From Bimastos eiseni (Eukaryota; Annelida; Clitellata; Crassiclitellata; Lumbricidae), in assembly GCA_959347315.1 (NCBI GenBank), contig OY365811.1, forward strand, positions 43,675,926 through 43,739,925: a DNA stretch of 64,000 nt. Reading direction: 5' to 3'. The notes beneath the pieces were generated by a model that made no database searches, was not told where the DNA came from, and saw only the letters and a list, made by a program, of their open reading frames with translations. The position numbers and the translations under genes were made by a program. Below are positions 46,663-56,799 of the stretch, one piece after another. Each line of letters opens with the position of its first letter. The first letter of the stretch is position 1.

Positions 46663-47160
46663 GGGCCGTCCACATATTGCCTACGCAGCGAGGGGAGGGT
46701 GTTTGAAATTTCGACCATTTTGCGTAGGGGTGCGTATGGTGGGGAGGGGGAGATCCCGAGAATATGTAGGTACGCAAATATAAGTGTCTAATTATGACGT
46801 CCACAATACAGAATATGGAAATCAGAATTGTAAACCTAATCACAGACTATAATCCTGCTTAATCAAGTTTATGTAGCATTAAAACGGTTTCAAATGCAAG
46901 TATTATTAGTGTTTTATTTCTTCATATCAGTTAACAAATTTAAGCTGTTAAATATGATGCTTAACAGAAATAAATAGTCTGTGGTAAAATCAATGTCCTG
47001 TGAATGTTTTTAGCTATTTTACCTTTGCAATGGGGTTGGGGGTGTGGGTAGAGCTCAAATGTACGTACGCATGGGGAGTGAGCCACGAAATGTACGCGAT
47101 GCAACAGGGGGAGGGGGTCCAAAAATTAGATTTTTGCGTACGTAATATATGGATTGGCCA
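46663..47160. mobile_element. MITE with 26-bp imperfect TIRs and TTAG target duplication
   Basis: The left end reads GGGCCGTCCACATATTGCCT followed by ACGCA. The right end, reverse complemented, reads TGGCCAATCCATATATTACG followed by TACGCA. About 19 of 25 positions match. TTAG is found directly outside both ends (46659-46662 and 47161-47164). The interior is AT-rich without an open frame of note; sub-terminal G-rich blocks (GGGGTGCGTATGGTGGGGAG) occur near both ends. The superfamily is not certain; a 3- or 4-bp TTA-type duplication suggests PIF/Harbinger or a relative. Confidence 0.7.
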
Positions 47161-47264
47161 TTAGCTGATGACATTTATTTTACCGCTGGACTACTGTCAT
47201 ATTTGTTAAACATCATAATTATTTGCCAGCAAAAGTGTGTTAACTGTAATGAGGAAATAAAATA

Positions 47265-47833
47265 TCACTATATATAAAGAGAGGATCCTGTGTGTGCTTC
47301 TGACTGTCTGTTTGGCTATGCATTTGCACAGTTTTAGAGCTATTGACTCGAAACCTTCACCGCTGGCTCGGTGAACACCAGTCCTGGGACACGCAATCGA
47401 GGAGTTGGTGAACCCGTCCTCTTCCTGGTCTCCAGGGCCAAAACCTGTCTCAGGACCCCCCTCAAGGAAAGTTTCTTGTTAGTCACCAGGATCGTGTCGA
47501 CGAAACAACACCTCCTATACATTTGACGACATATGCACGTGATATCTCTCTGCCACACTTCTTATTTTACGGTTTAGGAGATATCCTGCAGTTAGCAGTA
47601 GTTGGCCATCGTCTGCACAGTGGGCATGTACTTTGTACGCATCACTGTCTATACACATTTCCGTTTATGCCTTTCCACACTTTTACAGCTATTCACTCGA
47701 AACCTTCGCCGTTCACTCGGGGAACACCTGGAACACCCAGTAGAGGGTTTGGTCAAACCTGCAGTCGCCGTCTTACTGCTCTACACAGCTAAAAACCTGT
47801 CTCAACCCGTGCGACGTCGGGTTCCCCAGCTAG
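47265..47833 (+). mobile_element. Short non-autonomous Helitron, complete ends
   Basis: The 569-bp element starts TCACTATATATAAAGAGAGG and ends CTAG. Ten bases before the end is a hairpin: AACCCG (47804-47809), an 8-nt loop, CGGGTT (47818-47823), then CCCCAGCTAG. The element lies between A (47264) and T (47834), as Helitrons do. These are the four classic structural marks: 5' TC, 3' CTRR, sub-terminal hairpin and AT insertion. No Rep/helicase is coded. Internally about 150 bp near 47315-47465 are repeated in diverged form at 47670-47810 (shared: ACTCGAAACCTTC, CTCGG(G/T)GAACACC, AACCTGTCTCA), so it looks like a partial head-to-tail dimer. Confidence 0.82.
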
Positions 47834-50767
47834 TCGACTATAATGGCACTCATATTTACAAAGCTTTAATACTACATGAAATTGATAAAGCAGGAATGTA
47901 GACCGTGATTGGGTTTTAGTTCTGACTATAATATTCTTTATCTTAGGTCTTAACAATCTCAAAAGAATTTTATTTTATCAAAAAAATCAAAAACAAGATG
48001 TCAGTTGCACTTTAGAAGGAACAGATTAATTGTAAAAACTTTGTGTGGAAATGATGCTCGAAGCCATTCAAACACATTGCGAACCAAATGACATCGATTC
48101 TGAATCCTGCCTTTCATCAACAGACTTTGTCATAGAATCGGATGATGATTTGGACATACATGCAAGTAGCCTACCTAACTTAAATTTCTTATTGTCAGGT
48201 TATTTATATAATATGAGTAGACTACGTCATAATTCTGAATTTCGTTTCCATACGTACGCAATCTGTCGATAATTCTTCCCCCCCCCTACTCTCCCCATAT
48301 GCACCCATATGCAGATTCCCCCAAATAAGATCACGACCTCCCTCCCATTCAGCGCACACGTGATGTTATATGGATAGACCAGTTGGTACATAACCCCTGA
48401 TATTAAAGTCACAGATAATATCTGCTTGAGAAGCTAGAAGGCGCCACATAAAAACGTTTCGCAAGTGTCTTTTGTGCGTGTGCGTGTGTGTGTGTGGGGG
48501 GTAGAGATGTGGATCTTATTCTCGTTCTCTAGATGTTTTGTTCTTTGCTAAATTCGTTTTCTGCTTTCGATCCATCTCGGTATCATCGTCATCCGTTTAG
48601 CAGCAGCAGCAGCAGCCGAGAGGGTGCAGGGGTGGGTGGATTGAGTGCTCTAAACGAGGGTGGCGGGTGAGGGTGCGAGGTCATCGGTGAACGGGTCACG
48701 TTGTCTCACGACACTGACGATAAATGAAGTTAGTCATGACATGCAGTGGGATTGATTGGACAGAACGCAAACAACGAATAGCACATCTGTATCTGATGCT
48801 CGAGTTAAAATACTTAAAGCAAGAGAAAGAGGAGGATAGGGAGGAGGAGATGGAAGGAGAGTGGAACTGGAAGAATGGAAGAGCGGAAAGGGAGAGGAAA
48901 GAGATGATGAAAGAGAGAACGGTAAATAGACAAATATTCTGCGTTTTAAGGAAATTTGGTGCTTATTATCGGTAACTAGTGAAAGAAGTAGAGAGCGGTT
49001 GATTGGTTTGCAGAAGAGCTTCTGCCTTCTTCAACTCTTAAGCAGCGTTTTTCAGTCGATTCTTCTTCAGTATTTCGTACGGACAAATGGTGTCGATCAG
49101 CGATGTCAGTTTGCGCATTCTAATAGCGAAAGAGAATTAGGCGAGTATTAGGCGGGAATTAGGCGAGAATGGGCCTATAATTCAGCCAATCAAATGATGG
49201 AAATGGCAGTTGCTGAGGTGGATTAAGAATGAAAGACTGCGTGTCATAGAGACTGACAGACAGTCAGCCGGAAGAGGTGGGTGAAACGGATGGAAAAGAG
49301 ATGGAAGAGCAGAGATGATAGAGAACGAGGAATTGAAAGGACGGAGAGAGGGAGGGAGGAGGGAGAGGGATAAGATGGAGCAATGGAAGGAGAACAATTC
49401 TTAAAGAAGTTCAAATGGAATGAATGGGAGATGGATTGACTGCCAGAGGGCAAACAGAAGGAGGAAGAGGGAGAAAGGGAAGAAGGAAGAGGGAGAAAGG
49501 GAAGGAGAAAGAGGAAGAAAGGGAAGGACGAAGAGGGAGAAAGGGAAGGAGGAAGAGGAAGAAAGAGAAGGAGGAAGAGGGAGAAAGGAAAGAACTCAAG
49601 GTGATATAAATGGGATGGAGTGGGCAACGGGTGAAGAAGGATGAGGAGGATGCTGGTTGTAGGGAGTATGGAGAACCATAAGGAAGAAGGAGAAACCGAG
49701 AAGGATGGACTGGATCATACTGTACAGTGTGCGGATGATGTTGGTCAAATGCGGAAGATATTAGCACCAGTAGCGAGGCATTCATTGATCGCTCGCTCGC
49801 TCTACATGCAATCCGATTTACTAAGCTATCCTTAGCCATAAATCAGATTCAGAATCACCTGTCAACACACACACACACACACACAGACTGGCTTATAGAC
49901 AGACAGACTGACAGAAAGACTGGCATTTAAACAGATAGATAAGACTAGCGCCAGAAAGCACTCCAAAACGGTCGAAGCGTTAATGCAACAAACAGTATTT
50001 TCTGTTTCTTATTATTTTTCGCATATTGAGCAGCATATAGCCTCCAATCATGAACGTGTCACTTGATTTGTTCAATAAACGTTTAATCTTTGATAAGCAA
50101 AAGAATTAATAATTTTGGTAAAATCAGAGAGGGATAATGTCAGCTGAAATCTAAATCAGATTACGAGGATAACAACGCATCTCGTATATTGCAACTCACG
50201 AAGCATTGCTGATACATTTTAAAATGTTAATCTGTCATAAAATTAAACGTTTGTTTTCAGTGCAGAATTCGGTGACAATAATAACATGGTAGGTCACTGC
50301 TTTCTGCTCCTAGAAAATCCTTCAGGTTTAGCAATGAAATCGTCATAAAAATTTTCAATTTTTGAATTTTCACTCTAATTAAAGTCAGAAAACCAGAAAT
50401 TTCAATCATAGATCGCGAGGGAGAGCAAGGATAAGAGAGAGGAGAAAAGGGAAAGGAAACGCCTTCATATCCAGACAGAGGGACAGGAGAGGGAAAGGAG
50501 AGGAAAAGAAGATGGAAAGGAGAGGGAAGGGAGAGGGAAAGAAGAGTGAAAAGAGAGGAAAAGTGAGGGACAAGAGAGGGTAGGGAGAGGGAAAGGAGAG
50601 AGAAAGGAGAGGAGACGACAAGTAGGAACCGTTTAAGGTTTGACCACTCATGATGTTACTTGGTAATCGACAGGCAGGCAGACGGACAGGCAAACAGAAT
50701 GGCAGGTAGAGGACATTGTCATCTGCTTTGTCCTACTGTAGTTCTGCAGCTGGCTTTGGATAGGTGA
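47834..50767. other. Region without a firm gene; purine repeats
   Basis: It includes a 75-residue frame at 48045-48272 (MEMMLEAIQTHCEPNDIDSE), a G-poor block at 48278-48310 resembling the sub-terminal sequence of the MITE above, (TG)n at 48478-48498, (GCA)n at 48600-48614, GGAAGAGGGAGAAAGGGAAG repeats at 49455-49595, (CA)n at 49863-49884 and GGGAAAGGAGAG repeats at 50430-50610. None gives a supported gene. Confidence 0.55.
48736..48921 (+). CDS. Possible first exon of an unidentified gene
   Basis: From an ATG at 48736 the frame reads MTCSGIDWTERKQRIAHLYL, then MLELKYLKQEKEE and a Glu/Arg-rich stretch, up to a donor-like GTAAAT at 48922. The first 30 residues are non-repetitive and look protein-like; a helical or coiled structure is plausible. 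No partner exon was found. It may be a chance frame. Confidence 0.22.
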
Positions 50768-51390
50768 CCGGAGAGTTTCGGCGCGGACAATTCGGCGTCT
50801 GGACAATTCGGCGTCTGGACAATTCGGCGACGGACAATTCGGCGTCGGACAATTCGGCGACGGACAATTCGGCCCCGGATGAGTTTGTAAGTGTATTTAG
50901 ACCAGATGTCAGTATGTAGTAACTCACATTTTTAAAATATTCAGAATGGGAGCGAAATAACATTCTCCACATTATCCAGCACATGTTTGACTTTTGCAGA
51001 GTCATAGTCAACACATAGGGGACCGTGTCACCTTCTAACTAGAGTAGTCCTCCACTGTAGAGAAAACTAAAGAATATTACATATAACATCGATTTCGGTT
51101 TCTCACTCACATAGTATTTACTAACGGCAGTAGAATTTATAAATCCATGTCTTGATGTTACTGTACTCTTTAATTTCAATTACTCTAAGTCAATATTTTA
51201 GGACTGTGGTTTTCACCTGTCTCTATAATAACCAGACATATGCTGGATAATATGGAGAACACTACTTCGCTTCCATTCTGAATATTCTAAAAATACCAGT
51301 TACTACCTACCAACATCTGGTCTAAATACACTTACAAAGTCATCCGTCGCCGAATTGTTCGGCGCCGAATTGTCCGGGAACCCTATGGAT
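50768..51390. mobile_element. Fold-back (long inverted repeat) transposon, copy 2
   Basis: The left end has seven GGACAATTCGGCG-type units (50784-50875), then GATGAGTTTGTAAGTGTATT and TAGACCAGATGT. The right end (51220-51380) holds the reverse complement: ACATCTGGTCTAAATACACT, TACAAAGTCATCCGTCGCCG, AATTGTTCGGCGCCGAATTG. Deeper parts also pair (CATTCTGAATATTCT with AAAATATTCAGAATGGGAG; CCAGCACATG with CATATGCTGG), so the arms are 200 bp or more and the loop is about 200 bp. The unit count differs between ends (seven against three). No transposase. Confidence 0.82.
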
Positions 51391-51463
51391 GACCTTTGGC
51401 CAATAGATCAAACATCTGCTGTCAGTTTGGGTTACGAAGGGTAACGTCGTCGTTGCACTCTGA

Positions 51464-51692
51464 AAAGTGGGGGGGGGGGCATAATTAAAAAAATATTGCG
51501 CGGAGATATTGAAAAATGGGGTACACAAATTATCTTAACAAAAGTAATCTTAAAAATCCATTGGATAAACATAAAAAGAACCGATTTGGGGGGCACTGAG
51601 CACTAAAACTGGGGGGCTTTGCCCTCCCAGTTTTGAAACTGGGGGGGGGGGGCAGTGCCCCCTGCTCCCCCGCTTGTTACACCCCTGCTCGA
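51464..51692. mobile_element. Possible DNA transposon end with GGGGGGCA/TGCCCCCC blocks
   Basis: The region runs from GTGGGGGGGGGGCATAATT to CGCTTGTTACACCCCTGCTC and contains AAAACTGGGGGGCTTTGCC paired with CCTCCCAGTTTT, plus GGGGGCAGTGCCCCC. Such G-run inverted structures with an ACACCCCTG-type end are common in non-autonomous elements of marine invertebrates. No target duplication was identified. Confidence 0.4.
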
Positions 51693-52033
51693 CAAGGTCG
51701 TTACGGTCCATCGCCCACTGTGAGTCTCTTTAGAAGTGTTGAGTTCAATCGACCGTTTATAGAAAATACCGATAAGATCCGGTGCCTATTACAGCCTTTG
51801 CAATTCTTCGCTTCAGAAAACTCCTTTCAACTGTCGACGTCATTTATAACTGCCACGTCACAATCAGCAGCCGTTTATGACCATAATGCACTGCGCCGTT
51901 CATATGCTTCCGGTTGAAGTGCTTTCGGTCGAAGAGCTTCCGGTCTCTTCTAGATCTGGACGTGAGATGATAGATCAACTTTGACCCTAGTATGCGAATA
52001 ATGAAGGCTATGGATCAACTGCATAAACGCGTA

Positions 52034-52102
52034 AAACATGGATTTGACGATGACGATGACGATGACGATGATGATGACGATGACGATGACGATGATGATA
52101 AT
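52034..52102. repeat. (GAY)n trinucleotide microsatellite
   Basis: GATGACGATGACGATGACGA and similar over about 65 bp. It makes a poly-Asp frame on + and a poly-Ile/Val frame on -; neither is supported as coding. Confidence 0.93.
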
Positions 52103-52199
52103 CATTTGTTGGAATTTTGTCCTATCGATCTTACGATATCGTTGATAATTAACCGACCGAGAAATCGTGTCTGAAATAAAATGTAGCCATCGACCCAAG

Positions 52200-52490
52200 G
52201 CGAGCAGAAAGAGGAGGAGGAAGAGGAAGAAGTAAAGGAAGAGGAGGGCAAAATAAAGGAGGAGGAGAAGGAGGAAGAAGGAAAGGAGGAGAAAGTATGG
52301 ATGGAAAGGAAAAGAAAGAGAAGGAAGAAATCGAGGAATGGGCGGAAGAGATCAAATGAGCATAATGATAGAAACGCAGTTGCGAAGGAGAATGGTGAAT
52401 GGGAAAGAGGAGGGGAAGGCGGAGGAGGACCTGGAGGAGGAGGAGGAGGAGGAGGAGGAGGAGGAGGAGGAGGAGGAGGAGGAGTAGAAA
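52200..52490. repeat. GGA-rich purine tract
   Basis: GAGGAGGAGG and GAAGGAGGAAGA repeats at 52213-52295 and an uninterrupted (GGA)n of about 70 bp at 52420-52483. Poly-Gly and poly-Pro/Ser/Leu frames here are artefacts. Confidence 0.93.
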
Positions 52491-52659
52491 CAAGAGAAGG
52501 ACGAAGAGGATGGTAGGGTTGCTGGAGATGAAGGGAGAAGGGGAGCAATGAATGGCGAGGCTGCACACTGCATCGTCTGCGTTCTTCGACTGGGTTCTGC
52601 TTTGTGTCTAAATGCTTAGCTTCTGAATTCCTATTTAGTCTACGAATCGAAGCGATGCT

Positions 52660-52805
52660 CTTCCCTCCATCCTTCCCTCTCCCACCATGCACTACACCCG
52701 TTCTCCTTCCCTCTCCCAATATACACTCCACCCATTCTCCTTCCCTCTCCCAATATACACTCAACTCATTCTCCGTCCCTCTCCCACCATGCGCTCCACC
52801 CTTCG
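52660..52805. repeat. Minisatellite of about 35 bp (CCTTCCCTCTCCCAATATACACTC)n
   Basis: TCTCCTTCCCTCTCCCA followed by ATATACACTC or CCATGC(A/G)CT recurs four times. Overlapping frames on both strands, including a 262-residue minus frame, are repeat-driven. Confidence 0.88.
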
Positions 52806-52929
52806 CTCCACCTCCTCTGCATCTGTCTCCCGTACATTCTCTCAGACTCTTATCAAAGCAATCGTTTTGGCAATTGTCGCCCTCTTCCAACCAAACAAGA
52901 CATCGATCGACAACCGACTACTGACCATT

Positions 52930-53123
52930 GAAACTGACAGTCTCTGTCTCTGTCACTGTCTCTATCTCTGTCTCTCTGCCTGCCTGTCTGTCTGTCTGTC
53001 TGTTCCTCTGTTTCTGTCTATCTTTATCTCTGTCTCTGGGTTCTGCCGCCAATAAACAAAGACTTCTTTAGATCGATGCCAACCAATGATTCTAAGATCA
53101 TTTGACAAATGGTGAACGGTATT

Positions 53124-53212
<89 letters not shown>

Positions 53213-53560
53213 GGATCTCTCTGTCTCTGTCTGTCTCTGTCTCTTGCTCTATGTCTATATCTCTTTCTCTGTCTGTCTCTGTCTCTGTCTGTCTGTCTCC
53301 CTCCCTCTCTCTGTCTCTCTCTGTCTCTCTCTGTCTCTCTGTCTCACTCTCTGTCTCTTTTTCTTCTTCGTCGGCACTTCAACTCTTCTTTCCCGGCCAC
53401 TCAGATCAAAATCCAGAGACACAAAGCAGAGAGACGCAGAGAAAGAAAGTAAGATAATGATATATATATATATAAATATATGTGGACCTGTATTACTATA
53501 TATATAAATACTAACTTATATTTGCACACAGTGATATATAATTATATATAGTTTTCCATT
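52930..53560. repeat. Cluster of (TCTG)n, (GA)n, (CAGA)n and (TA)n tracts
   Basis: TCTGTCTCTG at 52940-53040; (GA)n at 53129-53161 running straight into (CAGA)n to 53212 and then into TCTCTGTC repeats to 53360, which makes a purine-to-pyrimidine switch; (AT)n at 53459-53480 and 53498-53510. Confidence 0.94.
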
Positions 53561-53826
53561 CTTCGACTTCTTCCTAAAGAAGAAATGCGCACATCGTCGT
53601 CGTCGTCTTCATCATCTTTCTTCGCCAGATGAACCTTCTTTCTGTTTCTTCTCGAATGAATGACCTTTGACCCTCGTACGGGTTATCGATCTGGCTTTGA
53701 ACGGTCATGACCTTTCGATGATCTCTGTGTCTCTGTCTCGATCCATCTGTTGGCTCTACGTGGCTAATGTCGTATTCCATTCGGACATCGTCTTTCGTCC
53801 AATGTAAAGAGGAAGACAAGAGAGAC

Positions 53827-53867
<41 letters not shown>

Positions 53868-54233
53868 TAGATAGACTAGTATAGAGGACCGTCTGTGGAA
53901 TTCTGAGACGACGCAGCTGGTCACACAGCGTAGAACTGTCGCCTCAACAAAGACGAAATATCTCTACATGAACAAATATGCAGTTCACATAATAATGTAT
54001 CATTGCATATTTCGTATGTATCTGTATCTATGTATCTCTCGCTGTCTATGTGTGTCTGACTTTGTGTCTGCCTCCCTGCCTCCCTTTGTCTCTTTGTCTC
54101 AGTGTCTCTTTAACACGCCATATGAGTAAACGTTCGATTGGTATGAGAGGAGTTGGCGTCGTTCGTTGCTGCATCAACGGCTTTGGCTCAGTGTCTTCAT
54201 CAAATGAATCATCTATTAAAAAATCTCTCTGTT

Positions 54234-54264
<31 letters not shown>

Positions 54265-54308
54265 ATGTCTGTCTGTCTGTCTGTCTGTCTGTCTGCCTTG
54301 TGTCGAAG
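53561..54308. other. Region with (CAGA)n and (TCTG)n, no firm gene
   Basis: (CAGA)n at 53830-53870, mixed CTGTCTATG repeats at 54035-54105 and (TCTG)n at 54231-54294. A frame at about 54120-54220 (MSKRSIGMRGVGVVRCCING) looks faintly protein-like but has no splice support. Confidence 0.6.
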
Positions 54309-54496
54309 GTCACAAGGGAGATATGCTAGTCACTCATCCATTGGATTGATTGGCGTCCGATCTTTTTCTCTTCCATCTTCCCTCTCTCGTAATCGTGATC
54401 GTAATATCCAAACTTCTACAGCGCCACTCGAAAGCCAAACGCAGATCATCAACTTATTCAAGAGTGCTGCATCAAATCATGTGGGTTGTCCGAAGG
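54309..54496 (+). CDS. Possible internal exon of an unidentified gene
   Basis: A pyrimidine tract from (TCTG)n ends in AG at 54307-54308 and a GTAATC donor follows at 54497. Between them one frame, with one carried-over base, is open for 62 residues: SQGRYASHSSIGLIGVRSFS and LPSSLSRNRDRNIQTSTAPL, then ESQTQIINLFKSAASNHVGC. The content is non-repetitive. No flanking exon was found and the family is not recognised. Confidence 0.25.
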
Positions 54497-54756
54497 GTAA
54501 TCTGAAGGAGGTCAGAGTCCGGTCAGAGTAGCTGTTAAGGGGAGAAGTGACGCCGACAGAGGACATGGCAATAGTACAACGAGATCCAGCGATTTCTAAG
54601 GGCTTGGAGAGGGTCCACAATCAGCTGATAAAAAATACTCTAATTAGTTATTCATAGCTTATGATTCAAAGCTTCTAAAATATAATGCCTGCGACACTTA
54701 ACAACAATCAGTTTAGACTTCAATTCTCTTATTAAGGCCGAGAGTTTGGGTTCAAC

Positions 54757-54869
54757 CCACCCCCCTCACCCCCTCACCCCCCTCACCCCCCTCACCCCCC
54801 TCACCCCCTCACCCCCTCACCCCCCTCACCCCCCTCACCCCCTCACCCCCCTCACCCCCCTCACCCCCC
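54757..54869. repeat. C-rich minisatellite (CCCCCTCA)n
   Basis: CCCCCTCAC and CCCCTCAC units alternate about 13 times. The strand is almost free of G and carries regular C-runs of four to six, so the complementary strand has regular runs of four to six G. Confidence 0.96.
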
Positions 54870-55299
54870 AACCACTGAGACAAGGAATGAGTAGAGAGAT
54901 TGACCAAATCATGATACAGTTGCTAAGAGCCGTCGGCGATCTGTTGTATGCTGACTTGTGCCAGACTTACAAGAGATGAGTCGATAGAGGAACCAAGTGA
55001 AGCCGAACATAACGCATTTGTTGTCGATTCACCTATGACTCGATGATTGGCGTCTCGCGTGACTAACCGAAGGTACACTTGAGTGCCTCACCTCTGCTCA
55101 GAGGAAGAGTAGAACGAGAAAGACAGACATAGACACCGACACACAGAAACACAGAGTAGGATTTAGAGCGACACAAACTCTGAGACAACCAGCGAAGAAT
55201 CGAACGAAATCAACGACGTTTAGACATTCAATGATCGTCGCCTTTTGGCTGACGGACTTTTAACTGAAACAAGCGACGATGACGACAGATTTCTATCAT

Positions 55300-55622
55300 T
55301 TCAGATGATCATTTTAGGACTATGTCAGATGATCATTTTACGGTTATGTCAGATGATCATGTCAAATGATTATGAGGATCATTTCGGATGATCATTTTAG
55401 GATCGTGTCAGATGATCATTTGAGGATCATGTCAGATGATCATTGAATGATCATGTCAGATGATTATTTGAGGATGATTTCTGATGATCATTTGAGGTCA
55501 GATGATTATTTGAGGATGATTTCATATGATCATTTGAGGTCAGATGTTTGTTTGAGGATGATTTCAGATGATCATTTGAGGTCAGATGTTTGTTTGAGGA
55601 TAATTTCAGATGATGATTGGAT
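55300..55622. repeat. Minisatellite (TCAGATGATCATTTGAGGATGAT)n
   Basis: TCAGATGATCATTT recurs 15 times or so with spacers TTAGGATCATG, GAGGATGATT or GAGG; spacing is 16-30 bp. The palindromic core is GATGATCATT. The 61-residue + frame through it is an artefact. Confidence 0.92.
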
Positions 55623-55842
55623 GATCGAATAGTTGCTTAGGCGTTCATCTCTGTTGGTGAACCGACGGATAATTAAATCCTGCGCTACAGAAGTCAATTG
55701 GACATTGATGCAATGCATTTCTGTAATATAGAGATTGGTCTGATTGGATGGACAGCGTTGCCTCATCAGTTGTCGATAAATAAATAGTCGTGCCTCTATG
55801 ACATGTGTCTTATGTCATGTCATATAGATACAATGTCATGGT

Positions 55843-56032
55843 GTGGCATGGTGGCCGATTGGCTAGAGCGGTCGACCCGTAACGCGGAGAGTGTGGGTTC
55901 GATCCTCGTCCAAGGAGTCACTGTGTAGGAACATAGAGCACAAATGCTCTGCAGAACAACTGCAGTTACGCCATCGAGGCGTGTATGTAGTGTGTTTCTG
56001 AACTGATTATAAGTAGGACGATGTCATGAAAT
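55843..56032 (+). mobile_element. tRNA-derived SINE, copy A (best preserved head)
   Basis: The head GGCATGGTGGCCGATTGGCT, AGAGCGGTCGACCCGTAACG, then GTGTGGGTTCGATCCTCGTC resembles a whole tRNA with an A box (TGGCCGATTGG) and a B box (GGTTCGATCC) for RNA polymerase III. The body CACTGTGTAGGAACATAGAG, TGCTCTGCAGAACAACTGCA and TTTCTGAACTG matches copies B and C, and the end GTAGGACGATGTCATGAAAT matches their AAGGGCGATATCAAAT tail. It was considered as a true tRNA gene and rejected because its 3' end has no good acceptor stem and runs into the SINE body. Confidence 0.88.
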
Positions 56033-56159
56033 AACAGTTATAAGCTTATTGTATTACATTGTATGATCTGTAGTTGTCATCTGGTAAGTTCTAATCTAAT
56101 AAGAAATGAGAAAACGCCAAGGCACTAAGTCTGTAATCGACGTATCACAATCGAACGAT

Positions 56160-56313
56160 TGATGGTTGATTTCGATTGATTGATGATCGATCGATTGATG
56201 ATTGATCGATTGATGATTGATCGATTGATGATTGATTGATAGGTTGGTTGATTGGTTGATTCTCCAAGACTTCAGCCGCTATGTCAAGAGGACATAGCGC
56301 CAGAAGTCTTGGA
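56160..56313. repeat. GATTGATT repeats followed by a 23-bp imperfect hairpin
   Basis: (GATTGATGATTGATCGATT)n at 56158-56260. Then TCCAAGACTTCAGCCGCTAT and GTC (56263-56285) are followed by AAGAG and by GACATAGCGCCAGAAGTCTT and GGA (56291-56313). The arms pair at about 21 of 23 positions. Confidence 0.85.
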
Positions 56314-56799
56314 CAATCAGTCAATTACTTTCATTCAATAGATCGTTGTTATTCGACGATTTCTCGACAGGTGGCGTCTACTGATGGCGTAGAATAATTC
56401 ACACGGGATGTCCAGCGCATGCTTCATAAATATGTACAATCAGTCCGTTTCAGATAAAACATTGAGTCGAACGGAGTCATCTGAAACGACTTCTAGGACG
56501 CTTGCTTCGCACACTGGATGACGTAGTGGATGTCATAGCGACCACTGCCTGGCCACCAACTGTCAATCACGGGCGTTGATGGCATTTCGAAAGGAAGAGG
56601 AGGTGGTGGTTATTGGTTGCCTTCTATGTACGAAGCGGTGGGCAATGGGGGAAGAGTGGAGGTTGTACAAGGGGTGTTAAAGATGGTTAAACAAGTAATG
56701 TCAACCCTTCCTATAATGTAGATGGGGTGAGGTGCCAGGTCAAAATCCTCATTCGAAAGCATAGCGAGTCATTCCTCTTCCTTCCCACCATCCTTGTCC

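Noticed and set aside
52102..52890. 262-residue minus frame with poly-Pro
   Set aside because: It spans a (GGA)n tract and a CTC minisatellite; no conserved stretch and no start or splice context.
55845..55915. A functional tRNA gene
   Set aside because: A and B boxes are present but the acceptor stem does not close and the sequence continues into a SINE body shared with two other loci.
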